Notes under the pieces: model-generated | Told to the model about the DNA's origin: nothing | Database searches by the model: none | The model's input: only the letters and a program-made list of their open reading frames with translations | Shown: positions 55,571-64,000 of the stretch, one piece after another | Position numbering within the stretch: position 1 is the first letter of the stretch | How the letters are laid out: each line of letters opens with the position of its first letter | Source: Glaciecola punicea ACAM 611 | Lineage (GTDB): Bacteria > Pseudomonadota > Gammaproteobacteria > Enterobacterales > Alteromonadaceae | Assembly: GCF_000252165.1 (NCBI RefSeq) | Contig: NZ_BAET01000013.1 | Location: 62,001 to 126,000, forward strand | DNA length: 64,000 bases | Direction of reading: 5' to 3' | Made by a program: the position numbers and the translations under genes

Positions 55571-56527
55571 ATGGGCTTACATTATCTTGATTTCGAGCAA
55601 CCAATTGCTGAGTTAGAAGCCAAAATAGAAGAGTTACGCCTTATTAACCAAGGTGGCGACTTCGACGTGGGGATTGAAGAAGAGATTGCCAAAATGCGCG
55701 AAAAGAATGGTGATCGCACGCGCAAAATTTTTGATAACTTAGGCGCGTGGCAAATATCGCAGGTTGCTAGGCACCCAATGCGTCCCTACACGCAAGACTA
55801 CATAGACAACATGCTGACCGATTTTGATGAGCTTTCAGGTGATCGTAACTTCGCCGACGACAAAGCCATTATTGGCGGCCTTGGGAAACTAGATGGCGTG
55901 CCAGTTATGCTCATTGGCCATCAAAAAGGCCGCGACACGCAAGAGAAAATCAAACGTAACTTTGGTATGCCAAAACCAGAAGGCTACCGAAAAGCGCTTC
56001 GCTTGATGCGCATGGCGCAAAGATTCAATTTGCCAATATTAACCCTTATTGACACACCAGGCGCATATCCTGGCGTAGGCGCCGAGGAGCGCGGGCAAAG
56101 TGAAGCCATTGCCACTAATCTTAAAGCTATGGCTGAGCTCACTGTGCCTATTATTTGTACCGTAATTGGCGAAGGTGGTTCGGGCGGTGCACTTGCCATT
56201 GGTGTTGGCGATAGAGTGAATATGCTGCAATATTCAACTTACTCGGTAATTTCTCCTGAAGGCTGTGCCTCTATACTGTGGAAAAGTGCTGAAAAGGCCC
56301 CTACAGCGGCTGAAGCAATGGGAGTTACCGCAAAGCAAGTAAAGGCACTTGGTTTGATAAATACCATTATAAAAGAGCCATTAGGCGGCGCGCACCGAGA
56401 TTACGTAAGTACAGCGGCAAATGTAAAAGCCACTATTAAGCAGCAGTTAGCGCAATTACAAAGCTTAAGCGAAGAAACCTTAATGCAAGAGCGCTACGAA
56501 AGACTGATGTCTTTTGGCTATTGCTAA
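55571..56527 (+). CDS. accA: Acetyl-CoA carboxylase carboxyltransferase alpha subunit
   Basis: With AccD it transfers the carboxyl group from biotin to acetyl-CoA, giving malonyl-CoA. It has 318 residues (E. coli 319). [18 protein letters not shown] opens the protein; [30 protein letters not shown] and the oxyanion-forming [17 protein letters not shown] are intact. It follows dnaE and overlaps tilS by seven bases. Confidence 0.98.
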   Translation: MGLHYLDFEQPIAELEAKIEELRLINQGGDFDVGIEEEIAKMREKNGDRTRKIFDNLGAWQISQVARHPMRPYTQDYIDNMLTDFDELSGDRNFADDKAIIGGLGKLDGVPVMLIGHQKGRDTQEKIKRNFGMPKPEGYRKALRLMRMAQRFNLPILTLIDTPGAYPGVGAEERGQSEAIATNLKAMAELTVPIICTVIGEGGSGGALAIGVGDRVNMLQYSTYSVISPEGCASILWKSAEKAPTAAEAMGVTAKQVKALGLINTIIKEPLGGAHRDYVSTAANVKATIKQQLAQLQSLSEETLMQERYERLMSFGYC

Positions 56528-57939
56528 ACTTGAAAACAAGTATTATTGATGTTTTTAAAAACGCCTTGGCAGACCACTGCCAAGGCGTTTTTACCTTTGA
56601 TAATATCAAGCCCGACGAAGAACCCTTATTTGAGCTATGCCTTGCCTACAGTGGAGGTTTAGATTCAACTGTGCTGCTAGATGTTGCAAACCGGGTATGC
56701 AAAAAAAAAGGTATAAGGCTTACGGCCTTTCACGTAAATCATGGCCTTAGCGCTAACGCGATGCGCTGGCAAAGCCACTGTCAACATGAATGTGAACAAC
56801 GCCAAATCCCTTTTTTTTCCTGCGTGGTTTCGCTCAAAAAATTGGCCCAAAAAAGCTTAGAAGCACAAGCCCGCGATGCTCGTTATAGTGCGCTTAATAA
56901 TTATGCGCAAACATCTAAGGTGGTGCTGCTTGCCCAGCATGAAGACGATCAAGCAGAAACATTTTTACTACAGTTAAAGCGCGGAGCTGGCGTGCAAGGG
57001 CTCAGTGCAATGCCTATGTACATGACCCACGCTAGCGGCACAATTTACCTGCGACCGTTTTTAAAGCTTTCGCGCGCCCAACTACTGCGCTATGCCAAGC
57101 AGCATAGTCTTCTTTGGATTGAAGATGAATCTAACGCAGATAACCGTTATGATCGCAATTTTCTGCGCAATCAAATTATACCAAAGCTGACACACCGCTG
57201 GCCTGGCATTAATAGGACCATTGCACGAAGCGCTGACAATTGTGCACAAGCGCAACTGCTTACTACTGAATACATGCAAGTGCTTGAAAAAGACATAATA
57301 GACGAGCAGTGTGCACTGAGTATAGCGCGCTTTACTCTTCTGTCTGAGCACACCCAAAAAAGCTTTATCAGGCATTGGTTATCAAGTGTATATGGGCTTA
57401 ACATGTCGAGTGTGCAGCTCAATAGCGTGCTAAGTTTGAGCAAGCCTTCACAAAACACCTCACCGTATATTGAAGTGAAAGGTAAGGCGATAGAACGCTT
57501 TCAAGGCAAACTGCATGTTATTGATATGGCCATGGCGATAGAAACCGATAGCAGTCCCCCAGTTGACATTCAGTGGCACAAGGGTAATGAAATACGCCTT
57601 AGCGCATATTTAGTGTTACGCCTGCTTACCAACGATCCTAAAGAAGACACATCAACAATGCTCTTGCCAGACGCTACACATATATTTCGTTTACCAAAAG
57701 AAGGGCTTATCTGCGTTTTTGGGGGCAGTAATTTACGCTTTAAAAGCAGTCAGAAACGACCCGTAAAAAAACTAAAGGCAATGTACCAAGAGTGGCAAAT
57801 ATCGCCTTTGCAACGGCGACAAACGCCGGTTTTTGCCTTGACCGATGAAGCTATCGCGGTAGCTTTGCCGCAGTTAAAAATCAGCTGTAGCAACATCCAA
57901 AACGAAGTCGTGGTAGCCTTGCTAAAAAAATCAATATAA
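56521..57939 (+). CDS. tilS: tRNA(Ile)-lysidine synthetase TilS
   Basis: Modifies C34 of the AUA-reading tRNA-Ile to lysidine, making it an Ile acceptor. It has 472 residues (E. coli 432). The PP-loop SGGLDST starts at residue 44, and [41 protein letters not shown] and [16 protein letters not shown] are family motifs. Two C-terminal domains follow. The TTG 56521 start overlaps accA; a TTG at 56530 is an alternative. Confidence 0.95.
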   Translation: MLNLKTSIIDVFKNALADHCQGVFTFDNIKPDEEPLFELCLAYSGGLDSTVLLDVANRVCKKKGIRLTAFHVNHGLSANAMRWQSHCQHECEQRQIPFFSCVVSLKKLAQKSLEAQARDARYSALNNYAQTSKVVLLAQHEDDQAETFLLQLKRGAGVQGLSAMPMYMTHASGTIYLRPFLKLSRAQLLRYAKQHSLLWIEDESNADNRYDRNFLRNQIIPKLTHRWPGINRTIARSADNCAQAQLLTTEYMQVLEKDIIDEQCALSIARFTLLSEHTQKSFIRHWLSSVYGLNMSSVQLNSVLSLSKPSQNTSPYIEVKGKAIERFQGKLHVIDMAMAIETDSSPPVDIQWHKGNEIRLSAYLVLRLLTNDPKEDTSTMLLPDATHIFRLPKEGLICVFGGSNLRFKSSQKRPVKKLKAMYQEWQISPLQRRQTPVFALTDEAIAVALPQLKISCSNIQNEVVVALLKKSI

Positions 57940-57950
57940 GAGGACCTACT

Positions 57951-58214
57951 ATGTTAGCTCAGTTAACCCAGCTTAAAGGTCGTGTGATTGGCGTACTGAT
58001 TGAAAAAGAAATTACCACACCTGATCAATACTCATTTTCGCTTAACTCACTAACGTTGGGCTGTAAGCAAAAAAGCAGTCGCGAGCCCATAATGCACTTG
58101 CGTGAAAGTGAAGTGCAAAGTGTGTTATGTGAACTGCGCGATAGTATAAGTGGGAGCGGTAGACAAAATAAAGTGATTAAACTACATAAACTAAAAAATA
58201 GAAGCGATGAATAG
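57951..58214 (+). pseudogene. Truncated YceH (DUF480) N-terminal remnant
   Basis: An 87-codon frame with an AGAGGACC site. Residues 1-62 match the first winged-helix domain of YceH/UPF0502: LTQLKGRVIGVLIEKEITTPDQYSFSLNSL, then CKQKSSREPIMHLRESEVQ. Full-length family members have about 210-220 residues with a second winged helix and a C-terminal coiled coil; both are missing. The last 25 residues (SISGSGRQNKVIKLHKLKNRSDE) no longer resemble the family, and the stop lies eight bases inside tadA. It could be a decayed gene or a functional short form. Confidence 0.75.
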
Positions 58215-58731
58215 CACAGTAGATCTGACACAAAAGCAGCACGAATACTTTATGCAATACGCTATACAGCAGGCTGCATTAGCACAGAAAATTGGTGAAA
58301 TTCCGGTAGGCGCAGTGGTAGTCTTAGACGGTCGCGTTATTGGCACCGGCTACAACCGCTCAATTACCGATAACGATCCTTCACTGCACGCCGAAATGGT
58401 CGCCATCAGAAACGCTGCGGCCAACATTGGCAATTATAGACTGCCTGGTGCGTCTATTTATGTAACCTTAGAGCCGTGCAGCATGTGCGCTGGCTTACTG
58501 GTACACAGCCGCATAAAGCAACTGGTGTATGGCGCTCACGATCTAAAAACAGGCGCAGCAGGCTCGGTCATGAACATCGTGCAGCATGATATTTTAAATC
58601 ATAAGTTAGAGGTGGTTTCAGGCATATTAGGAGAGGAGTGCAGTGCGCATTTATCGAAATTTTTTAGTGATAGGCGCGCACAAATAAAAGCGCACAAAGT
58701 CCTACGTGAATGGCAAAATAAAAGTGAATGA
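58207..58731 (+). CDS. tadA: tRNA-specific adenosine deaminase TadA
   Basis: Converts A34 to inosine in tRNA-Arg(ACG). It has 174 residues (E. coli 167). The zinc site is His61 with catalytic Glu63 (PSLHAEMVAI) and the Cys91/Cys94 pair in EPCSMCAG. The MQYAIQQAALAQKIGEIPVGAVVV N-terminus is typical. It overlaps the yceH remnant by eight bases, so translation may depend on readthrough coupling from it. Confidence 0.96.
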   Translation: MNSTVDLTQKQHEYFMQYAIQQAALAQKIGEIPVGAVVVLDGRVIGTGYNRSITDNDPSLHAEMVAIRNAAANIGNYRLPGASIYVTLEPCSMCAGLLVHSRIKQLVYGAHDLKTGAAGSVMNIVQHDILNHKLEVVSGILGEECSAHLSKFFSDRRAQIKAHKVLREWQNKSE

Positions 58732-58830
58732 AAATCTTGGGTATAGCTTTATAGTAATGTGTTGTGTAAGCGAGGCGCTTGCTAGACTGTTGTGAAATCT
58801 AGTCACGCCGCGCTGGATGTGTTGCCACGA

Positions 58831-58980
58831 TTAGGCTTTTTGAAACTCTTGGTTCAATTCAGTTGCGTCAAACTGTTTGCGTCTTAGCAGCACTTTTTGG
58901 TGCAATTTCTTAAGCAATACTCTACGTTGGTTGTTGCTGCGTAGTCGTCTTGTACGACTCATATTAGTGGTTTTTCTCAT
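58831..58980 (-). CDS. Small, very basic ORF (49 residues)
   Basis: This short frame starts at ATG 58980 with an AAGGAG site (58991-58996) ten bases away, and a promoter-like pair lies further upstream (-35 TTGAAT at 59059-59064, -10 TAAAAT at 59035-59040, 18-bp spacer, minus strand). The protein begins MRKTTNMSRTRRLRSNN and continues QRRVLLKKLHQKVLLRRKQF before a mixed, more acidic tail (DATELNQEFQKA). More than a quarter of its residues are Arg or Lys, and it is predicted helical. It could bind nucleic acid or the ribosome; I recognise no family. Confidence 0.6.
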   Translation of the reverse strand: MRKTTNMSRTRRLRSNNQRRVLLKKLHQKVLLRRKQFDATELNQEFQKA

Positions 58981-59345
58981 TTCAGTGCTACTCCTTGAAG
59001 CAAATCTTATGTCGTTTGCTTTTTGTGTTTTCCGATTTTACGGTATTAATCTTTTCGTATTCAATGTTAGGCAGTCAACGCACCATTTTCATGACAGTTT
59101 TGTGTATCTTTTTTGACAGAATTCAATAACATGATGTTGATATTAATACCAATCCTCGCGTAAATATGATCACACGAAATACGTGTTTTGCTCACTTTTC
59201 GCAAGAGTATAATGCTATCGACTTAACTATTTTATTCGGATGAGGGTACTGGCGTGGCGTGGTCTTGTTTTATTTTGTTTAAGACTGTGGCTTCTGTGTC
59301 GCTAGGATTGTCAAACGTGCTGTCGGTGTTGCTATTAAAATGTGA
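58981..59345 (-). other. Intergenic region between mltF and the basic small ORF
   Basis: About 365 bp. Besides the putative promoter and ribosome-binding site of the small ORF on the minus strand (58991-59064), I see no gene. Open plus-strand frames here (for example 58877-59116) are antisense shadows. Confidence 0.5.
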
Positions 59346-60857
59346 TTATTCAACTTGCTCATCGTTACCTTGTACGAAGATAGTGTCAATATTGTTGCTG
59401 TCAACATTGTCAACATTGTCAAGATCAAATGGTTCATCTGTGTTTTGCTCTAACCACATTAGACTATCATAGTAGCGACGAATATTCTCAACATAATTTA
59501 CCGCTTCGTTACCGCGAGCGTATCCAAAGCGTGTTGTTTTGTAATATTTCTTTTGGCGCAGCAGTGGCAAATGTTTTTTAACGTCTATCCACAAGTCTGG
59601 GTTATACCCCTTGCTCTGGGTTATGCGTCTGGCATCTTCTAGGTGGCCAAGCCCGATATTGTATGCCGCCATAGCCATCCACTGCCTGTCAGGCATTTGA
59701 ATTCTAGCGGGAACGCGGCTCAAAAGGCTGGCATAGTAGCGTGCACCGCCGCTAATGCTCTGTTCGGCGTCGGTTCGTTCATCAACTCCTAGGTCTGATG
59801 CGGTTGCTCGGGTGAGCATCATTATACCGCGAACCCCGGTTGGCGATACGGCGTCAGGTTCCCAATGGCTTTCCTGATAGGCCATGGCTGCAATTAAGCG
59901 CCAGTCAATATCGCCGGCATGCACTTCAAACATTTCTCTGTATTTTGGCAGTTTATTGTTAACTGCGCGCATGAAGGCGCGTGTATCAACAAAGTCAAAG
60001 GTGCGCACATGACCATAATACTTGTCTTCAAGCACAGCTAACTTGCCGCTTGATTGCATATAACCAAAATATTCAAGTAAAGCGGCTCTGACCGAGTCGT
60101 CGGTGCTTTTGTTTAGCATCCAGCCCAATTTTAAAGTGTCAGTAATTGAAAAGCCTATGCCTAAATTGGGATAGCGACGCCTAGCAACCGCTAAAACATT
60201 AGAGTCTGAAATAGTATAGTCAAGTTCACCGTTTGCGACCATTTCTAATAGTTCTTCAATGTCTTTCTCGGCGGTTTCTTGCCAACTAAAATTATACATT
60301 TCACCAGCTTTGTCTTGCATGGGTTCGCGATACAAGTCGTTGGCGATAATGGTGAGATCCCCTTGTAAATCCTTTAAGCTGCGTGGTCTGTCTTTACCTT
60401 TTTGATAGACTAATTCAAAGTTTAATGTTTGATACGTGGGTCCGAACTTATACGCCTGCTTTCGGGCGCTTGTCATAGTGATGTTTGCGGCAAGCAAATC
60501 GACGCGCTTTGCATCTAGCTGCTCAATAAGTTCGGCATACGAGTAATAAGGATAAACTTCTAGTTTAACGCCAAGAAAGTCGGCGAAGCCTTCAGCAAGC
60601 TCAAATTCGAAGCCTTCTTGAGTAACGGGTCCGTTGAAATAGGTAGTGCGTCCATAAATAGAGCCAACCTTTAACACACCTTCGTTAGTGATACGCGCAA
60701 GTTCAGTGGTGTTCGTATAAGGCTGGCAGCTTGCTATAAGCACGAGAACGACCAGCAATGGCAGAAGCTTCATAGCATGCATGAATCTTGCGGCGACCCA
60801 ATAGTGTTGCAGCTGTGACTTTGTGCACTGTTGATGTAGCACTTTGCGGCTCTTCAT
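59346..60857 (-). CDS. mltF: Membrane-bound lytic murein transglycosylase F
   Basis: Cleaves peptidoglycan glycan strands with 1,6-anhydro product formation. It has 503 residues in the longest frame; starts at 60782 (MHAMKLL) or 60773 give a normal lipoprotein signal ending in LIASC and are more likely. An N-terminal periplasmic solute-binding-like domain (about 50-270) is followed by a lysozyme-like SLT domain with the catalytic Glu in AYQESHWEPDAVSPTGVRGIMMLT (about residue 331 of the longest frame). The C-terminus is Asp/Asn-rich with a short repeat (DNVDNVD). It is divergent from purL. Confidence 0.94.
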   Translation of the reverse strand: MKSRKVLHQQCTKSQLQHYWVAARFMHAMKLLPLLVVLVLIASCQPYTNTTELARITNEGVLKVGSIYGRTTYFNGPVTQEGFEFELAEGFADFLGVKLEVYPYYSYAELIEQLDAKRVDLLAANITMTSARKQAYKFGPTYQTLNFELVYQKGKDRPRSLKDLQGDLTIIANDLYREPMQDKAGEMYNFSWQETAEKDIEELLEMVANGELDYTISDSNVLAVARRRYPNLGIGFSITDTLKLGWMLNKSTDDSVRAALLEYFGYMQSSGKLAVLEDKYYGHVRTFDFVDTRAFMRAVNNKLPKYREMFEVHAGDIDWRLIAAMAYQESHWEPDAVSPTGVRGIMMLTRATASDLGVDERTDAEQSISGGARYYASLLSRVPARIQMPDRQWMAMAAYNIGLGHLEDARRITQSKGYNPDLWIDVKKHLPLLRQKKYYKTTRFGYARGNEAVNYVENIRRYYDSLMWLEQNTDEPFDLDNVDNVDSNNIDTIFVQGNDEQVE

Positions 60858-61297
60858 TTATTGCTTAATAGCCTTATTAATTTGACCGTTAAATGCACAG
60901 TCGTGTGAATCTATTGCTGTAATTATGCAGGTTTTCGATTTCTTGTGCCAGCAAAGAAGACTTTGCGCGATTATACTTTTCATCACTTATAATATAGGCA
61001 ATCACGAAACTCTATATCATTTCTTGAATTTGTCGAGAAAACCCTGTTAGTAGTGCGAGGTTATGCCAGCAGCGAGCTCATCCACATAAAGGTAACAAAA
61101 AAGCGCGCCAATCGTAGAATCGGGTAAGCAAAAGCCTTACTAAATCAATTAGTTTCCTCTATAATTCAAATATATTTTGTGTGTGTAATACAAGCGCTGG
61201 CTTGGGCCCTTGTTGTATCATGTTAAGCGGTGTTTCAATATTGGGCTGCAATATATGCACCATACTTATGTCTTTTATTACCCGGTGGATTAAAACT
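60858..61297 (+). other. Intergenic region between mltF and purL
   Basis: About 440 bp between divergent genes. Besides the purL promoter at 61137-61165 and a roughly 125-nt purL leader with a possible hairpin (arms near 61187 and 61211), I see no gene or recognisable riboswitch. No clear PurR palindrome is visible. Confidence 0.5.
61137..61165 (+). promoter_or_regulatory. Candidate purL promoter
   Basis: TTACTA (61137-61142) and TATAAT (61160-61165) are separated by 17 bp, with transcription expected near 61172, about 126 nt before the purL start. Confidence 0.6.
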
Positions 61298-64000
61298 ATG
61301 CTCAATTTGTTTGGCTCTTCAATGCTGTCTGATTTTAACAAGCAAAAGCTCTTAGATCAGCTAATTAAACAGGGCGTAAGCGTAACTGACGTATGCGCTC
61401 ACTTTGTCCATTTTGTGGACACTAAGCAAGACCTTACTAGCATTGAGCAGCAAACGTTAACAAGCTTGTTAACCTACGGGCCATCGGCAATGTCTGCAGC
61501 GCGCGCCGGAAACGAAGACTTAGTGTTGGTAGTTGCACCGCGCATGGGTACTATTTCGCCCTGGTCGAGTAAAGCCACTAATATTGCAAACAACTGCGGG
61601 CTTGACGCAATAAAGCGTATTGAGCGCGGAATTGAATATAAGTTTTGGGGTGAAAATTTAAGCCAGCACTTAGTTCTTATTGAAAATGCTATTCACGATC
61701 GGATGACCCAAATGGTATTAGCAAAGCAGCATGACGCGCTTTGTTTATTCACGCAAAGCCAACCCAAGCCATTAAGCCCTATCGATGTGCTAGGGCTTGG
61801 CAGAAAAGCCTTAGAAGACGCCAACAACATACTTGGCTTAGCCTTAGCTGAAGACGAAATAGATTACTTACACAGCAGCTTTGAAGGCCTTGGGCGAAAT
61901 CCGCATGACGTTGAACTATATATGTTTGCGCAAGCCAACTCTGAACACTGCCGACATAAAATATTTAACGCCGACTGGACCATAGACGGCGCAGTACAGC
62001 CTAAATCGTTGTTTAAAATGATTAAAAATACCTTTGCTGTGACCCCTGAATTTGTGTCCTCGGCCTATAAGGACAATGCCGCGGTAATGGATGGCTATAG
62101 CGCAGGGCGCTTTTATGCAGATCCTATTACCCATCAATATAGCTACAACCATGAAGCTATTGATATATTAATGAAGGTAGAAACGCATAATCATCCTACT
62201 GCTATTTCCCCGTTTGCAGGGGCAGCGACCGGTTCAGGTGGCGAAATAAGAGACGAAGGCGCAACCGGCCGGGGCTCAAAACCTAAAGCTGGGCTGGTAG
62301 GCTTTAGTGTATCTAATTTACATATACCCAATCATGCGCAGCCTTGGGAGCAGCCTTACGGCAAGCCTAGCCGTATTGTTAACGCTTTGGAAATAATGAC
62401 CCAAGGCCCGCTTGGCGCAGCGGCCTTTAATAACGAATTTGGACGACCTAACATTCTTGGTTATTTTCGTACTTATGAGCAAAGCGTGAATAGTTTTAAT
62501 GGACTTGAAGTACGCGGTTACCACAAACCCATTATGTTAGCAGGTGGTGTAGGCAATATAAAACGCAGCCACATTGAAAAAGGTGAAATTACCAAAGGCG
62601 CTAAGCTCATTGCTTTAGGTGGCCCCGCCATGAATATTGGTTTAGGCGGCAGTGCGGCATCGTCTGTTGCGTCAGGGCAAAGTAATGAAGACTTAGATTT
62701 TGCTTCAGTGCAGCGTGAAAACCCAGAAATGGAGCGCCGCTGTCAAGAAGTGATTGATAGATGCTGGCAGCTAGGCGACAGTAATCCCATTCAGTTTATT
62801 CACGATGTCGGCGCCGGGGGCTTGTCAAATGCCTTTCCTGAGCTGGTTAACGATGCCGGCCGCGGTGGCGTATTTGAATTACGAGAAGTGCCCTGTGATG
62901 AGTCGGGTATGTCGCCTTTAGAAATTTGGTGTAACGAGTCTCAAGAGCGCTATGTAATGTCGGTAGCGCCAGAAAACATGCCTTTGTTCATTGAAATATG
63001 CGAACGCGAGCGTACTCCTTTTAAGGTTGTTGGGCATGCCACGCTTGAACAGCACCTTACCCTAAGCGATAAAAAGTTTGGCAATAAACCCATTGATATG
63101 CCCCTTGATGTACTACTAGGCAAACCGCCAAAAATGCATCGAGACGTAGTAAGCACCACCGCAAAAGGCGACGATTTCGACGCCCAACACATAGACCTAA
63201 ACGACGCTGCGCAGCGTCTGTTGGCATTGCCGACAATAGCCGATAAAACATTTTTAATCACGATTGGCGATAGAAGTGTAACGGGCATGGTCTGTCGCGA
63301 CCAAATGGTAGGCCCGTGGCAGGTGCCGGTGGCCGACGTTGGTGTAACAAGCGCATCGTTTGATTCTTACTACGGCGAAGCCATGGCGATTGGCGAGCGA
63401 ACACCCGTTGCATTATTAAACCATGCGGCGGCTGCTCGTTTAGCGGTGGCAGAGTCGCTAACTAACATTGCCGCGGCTAATATAGGCGATATAAAACGCA
63501 TTAAGCTTTCAGCAAACTGGATGGCATCGGCTAACCATCCGGGTGAAGACGCAGGACTATACGCCGCCGTTAAAGCCGTGGGCGAAGAATTATGCCCAGC
63601 ATTAGGATTGGCTATTCCGGTTGGAAAGGACTCTATGTCTATGCGTACGGCGTGGTCACAAGAGAGTGAAAGTGGACCGCAAGAAAAATCAGTTACCTCG
63701 CCGCTGTCGCTCGTGATTACCGCCTTTGGCGCTGTTAAAGATGTGCGTAAAACATTAACGCCTGAGCTTACTGTCAATATTGAGTCAAGTCTGCTCCTAA
63801 TTGATTTAGGCAGAGGCAAGGCGCGCATGGGCGGCTCTTGTCTAGCCCAAGTATATAATGCGCTAGGACATGAAGTCCCCGATGTAGACTGCGCCAACGA
63901 TTTGCTCAATTTTTATAATTTAATCCAAAAGCTAGGTGAAAAGGAACTTATTCAAGCCTATCACGATCGCTCCGACGGTGGCTTATTTACCACCGTTGTA
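61298..64000 (+). CDS. purL: Phosphoribosylformylglycinamidine synthase (5' part)
   Basis: Large-type FGAR amidotransferase of purine synthesis, converting FGAR, glutamine and ATP to FGAM. The frame runs from ATG 61298 to the window edge: 901 of about 1295 codons, with no stop or frameshift. Recognisable parts are the N-terminal PurS-like domain, [20 protein letters not shown], the ATP-binding [14 protein letters not shown] and [33 protein letters not shown] region, and the second PurM-like half ([23 protein letters not shown]). The C-terminal glutaminase domain lies beyond the window. Confidence 0.98.
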   Translation, partial: MLNLFGSSMLSDFNKQKLLDQLIKQGVSVTDVCAHFVHFVDTKQDLTSIEQQTLTSLLTYGPSAMSAARAGNEDLVLVVAPRMGTISPWSSKATNIANNCGLDAIKRIERGIEYKFWGENLSQHLVLIENAIHDRMTQMVLAKQHDALCLFTQSQPKPLSPIDVLGLGRKALEDANNILGLALAEDEIDYLHSSFEGLGRNPHDVELYMFAQANSEHCRHKIFNADWTIDGAVQPKSLFKMIKNTFAVTPEFVSSAYKDNAAVMDGYSAGRFYADPITHQYSYNHEAIDILMKVETHNHPTAISPFAGAATGSGGEIRDEGATGRGSKPKAGLVGFSVSNLHIPNHAQPWEQPYGKPSRIVNALEIMTQGPLGAAAFNNEFGRPNILGYFRTYEQSVNSFNGLEVRGYHKPIMLAGGVGNIKRSHIEKGEITKGAKLIALGGPAMNIGLGGSAASSVASGQSNEDLDFASVQRENPEMERRCQEVIDRCWQLGDSNPIQFIHDVGAGGLSNAFPELVNDAGRGGVFELREVPCDESGMSPLEIWCNESQERYVMSVAPENMPLFIEICERERTPFKVVGHATLEQHLTLSDKKFGNKPIDMPLDVLLGKPPKMHRDVVSTTAKGDDFDAQHIDLNDAAQRLLALPTIADKTFLITIGDRSVTGMVCRDQMVGPWQVPVADVGVTSASFDSYYGEAMAIGERTPVALLNHAAAARLAVAESLTNIAAANIGDIKRIKLSANWMASANHPGEDAGLYAAVKAVGEELCPALGLAIPVGKDSMSMRTAWSQESESGPQEKSVTSPLSLVITAFGAVKDVRKTLTPELTVNIESSLLLIDLGRGKARMGGSCLAQVYNALGHEVPDVDCANDLLNFYNLIQKLGEKELIQAYHDRSDGGLFTTVV

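Noticed and set aside
61159-61341. A 60-codon minus-strand frame over the purL start
   Set aside because: Overlaps the purL leader and first codons, with no start signals.
1-64000. tRNA or rRNA genes, CRISPR arrays, insertion sequences, prophage
   Set aside because: None seen: no cloverleaf-like segments, no regularly spaced direct repeats, no transposase or integrase motifs in any frame.

Overview
The window is a gene-dense, moderately AT-rich stretch of a gammaproteobacterial chromosome. Its gene content and order fit a marine alteromonad (Alteromonadales, probably Alteromonadaceae). The main grounds are mutS next to pncC-recA, a complete System I cytochrome c maturation operon, the rpsB-to-accA housekeeping superoperon, and a ppnN-queF-syd-csrB-yqcA neighbourhood that matches the enterobacterial arrangement. 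No species can be named from the sequence alone.

Layout. 1-6.3 kb: a small GIY-YIG nuclease gene followed by an array of palindromic repeats, then mutS (-), pncC, recA with a LexA box in its promoter, and a rhomboid protease. 6.5-15.3 kb: ccmA-B-C/D-E-F-G-H-I, then the lipoprotein gene mlaA; ccmC and ccmD are one fused reading frame. 15.3-25.6 kb: a surface-polysaccharide precursor region (galE, a Wza-like exporter, a broken wzz, an orphan fragment, a PglF/CapD-type dehydratase, ugd, galU). No glycosyltransferase, flippase or polymerase is present. 25.6-34.1 kb: comEA, ppnN, queF, syd, several small conserved genes, a CsrB-type regulatory RNA with a GacA/UvrY-like box upstream, and the YqcA flavodoxin. 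34.1-38 kb: glnD with the stub of a hotdog thioesterase behind it, and map. 38-57.9 kb: rpsB, tsf, pyrH, frr, uppS, cdsA, dxr, rseP, bamA, skp, fabZ, lpxA, lpxB, rnhB, dnaE, accA, tilS. lpxD, which normally lies between skp and fabZ, is missing; a terminator and a promoter occupy its place. 57.9-64 kb: a truncated yceH, tadA, an unannotated 49-residue very basic ORF, mltF, and the first 901 codons of purL.

How the parts work together. The ccm genes export and chaperone heme, then reduce and ligate apocytochromes c. galE, galU, ugd and the dehydratase supply UDP-sugars, while the adjacent polymer-assembly genes look decayed. The rpsB-to-accA block couples translation factors with envelope biogenesis (isoprenoid carrier, phospholipid, lipid A, outer-membrane assembly) and replication. 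The CsrB-like RNA would titrate CsrA downstream of a BarA/UvrY-type two-component system.

Main points for follow-up: the CsrB-like RNA and its activator box; the CcmC-CcmD fusion with an added bridging membrane helix; the missing lpxD together with an LpxB whose GETSGD motif reads GETSGA; three truncated genes (wzz, yceH, a thioesterase); the GIY-YIG gene beside its repeat array; and the basic small ORF. Several start codons were moved from the longest ORF because of ribosome-binding sites, promoter positions or family length; these are stated entry by entry.
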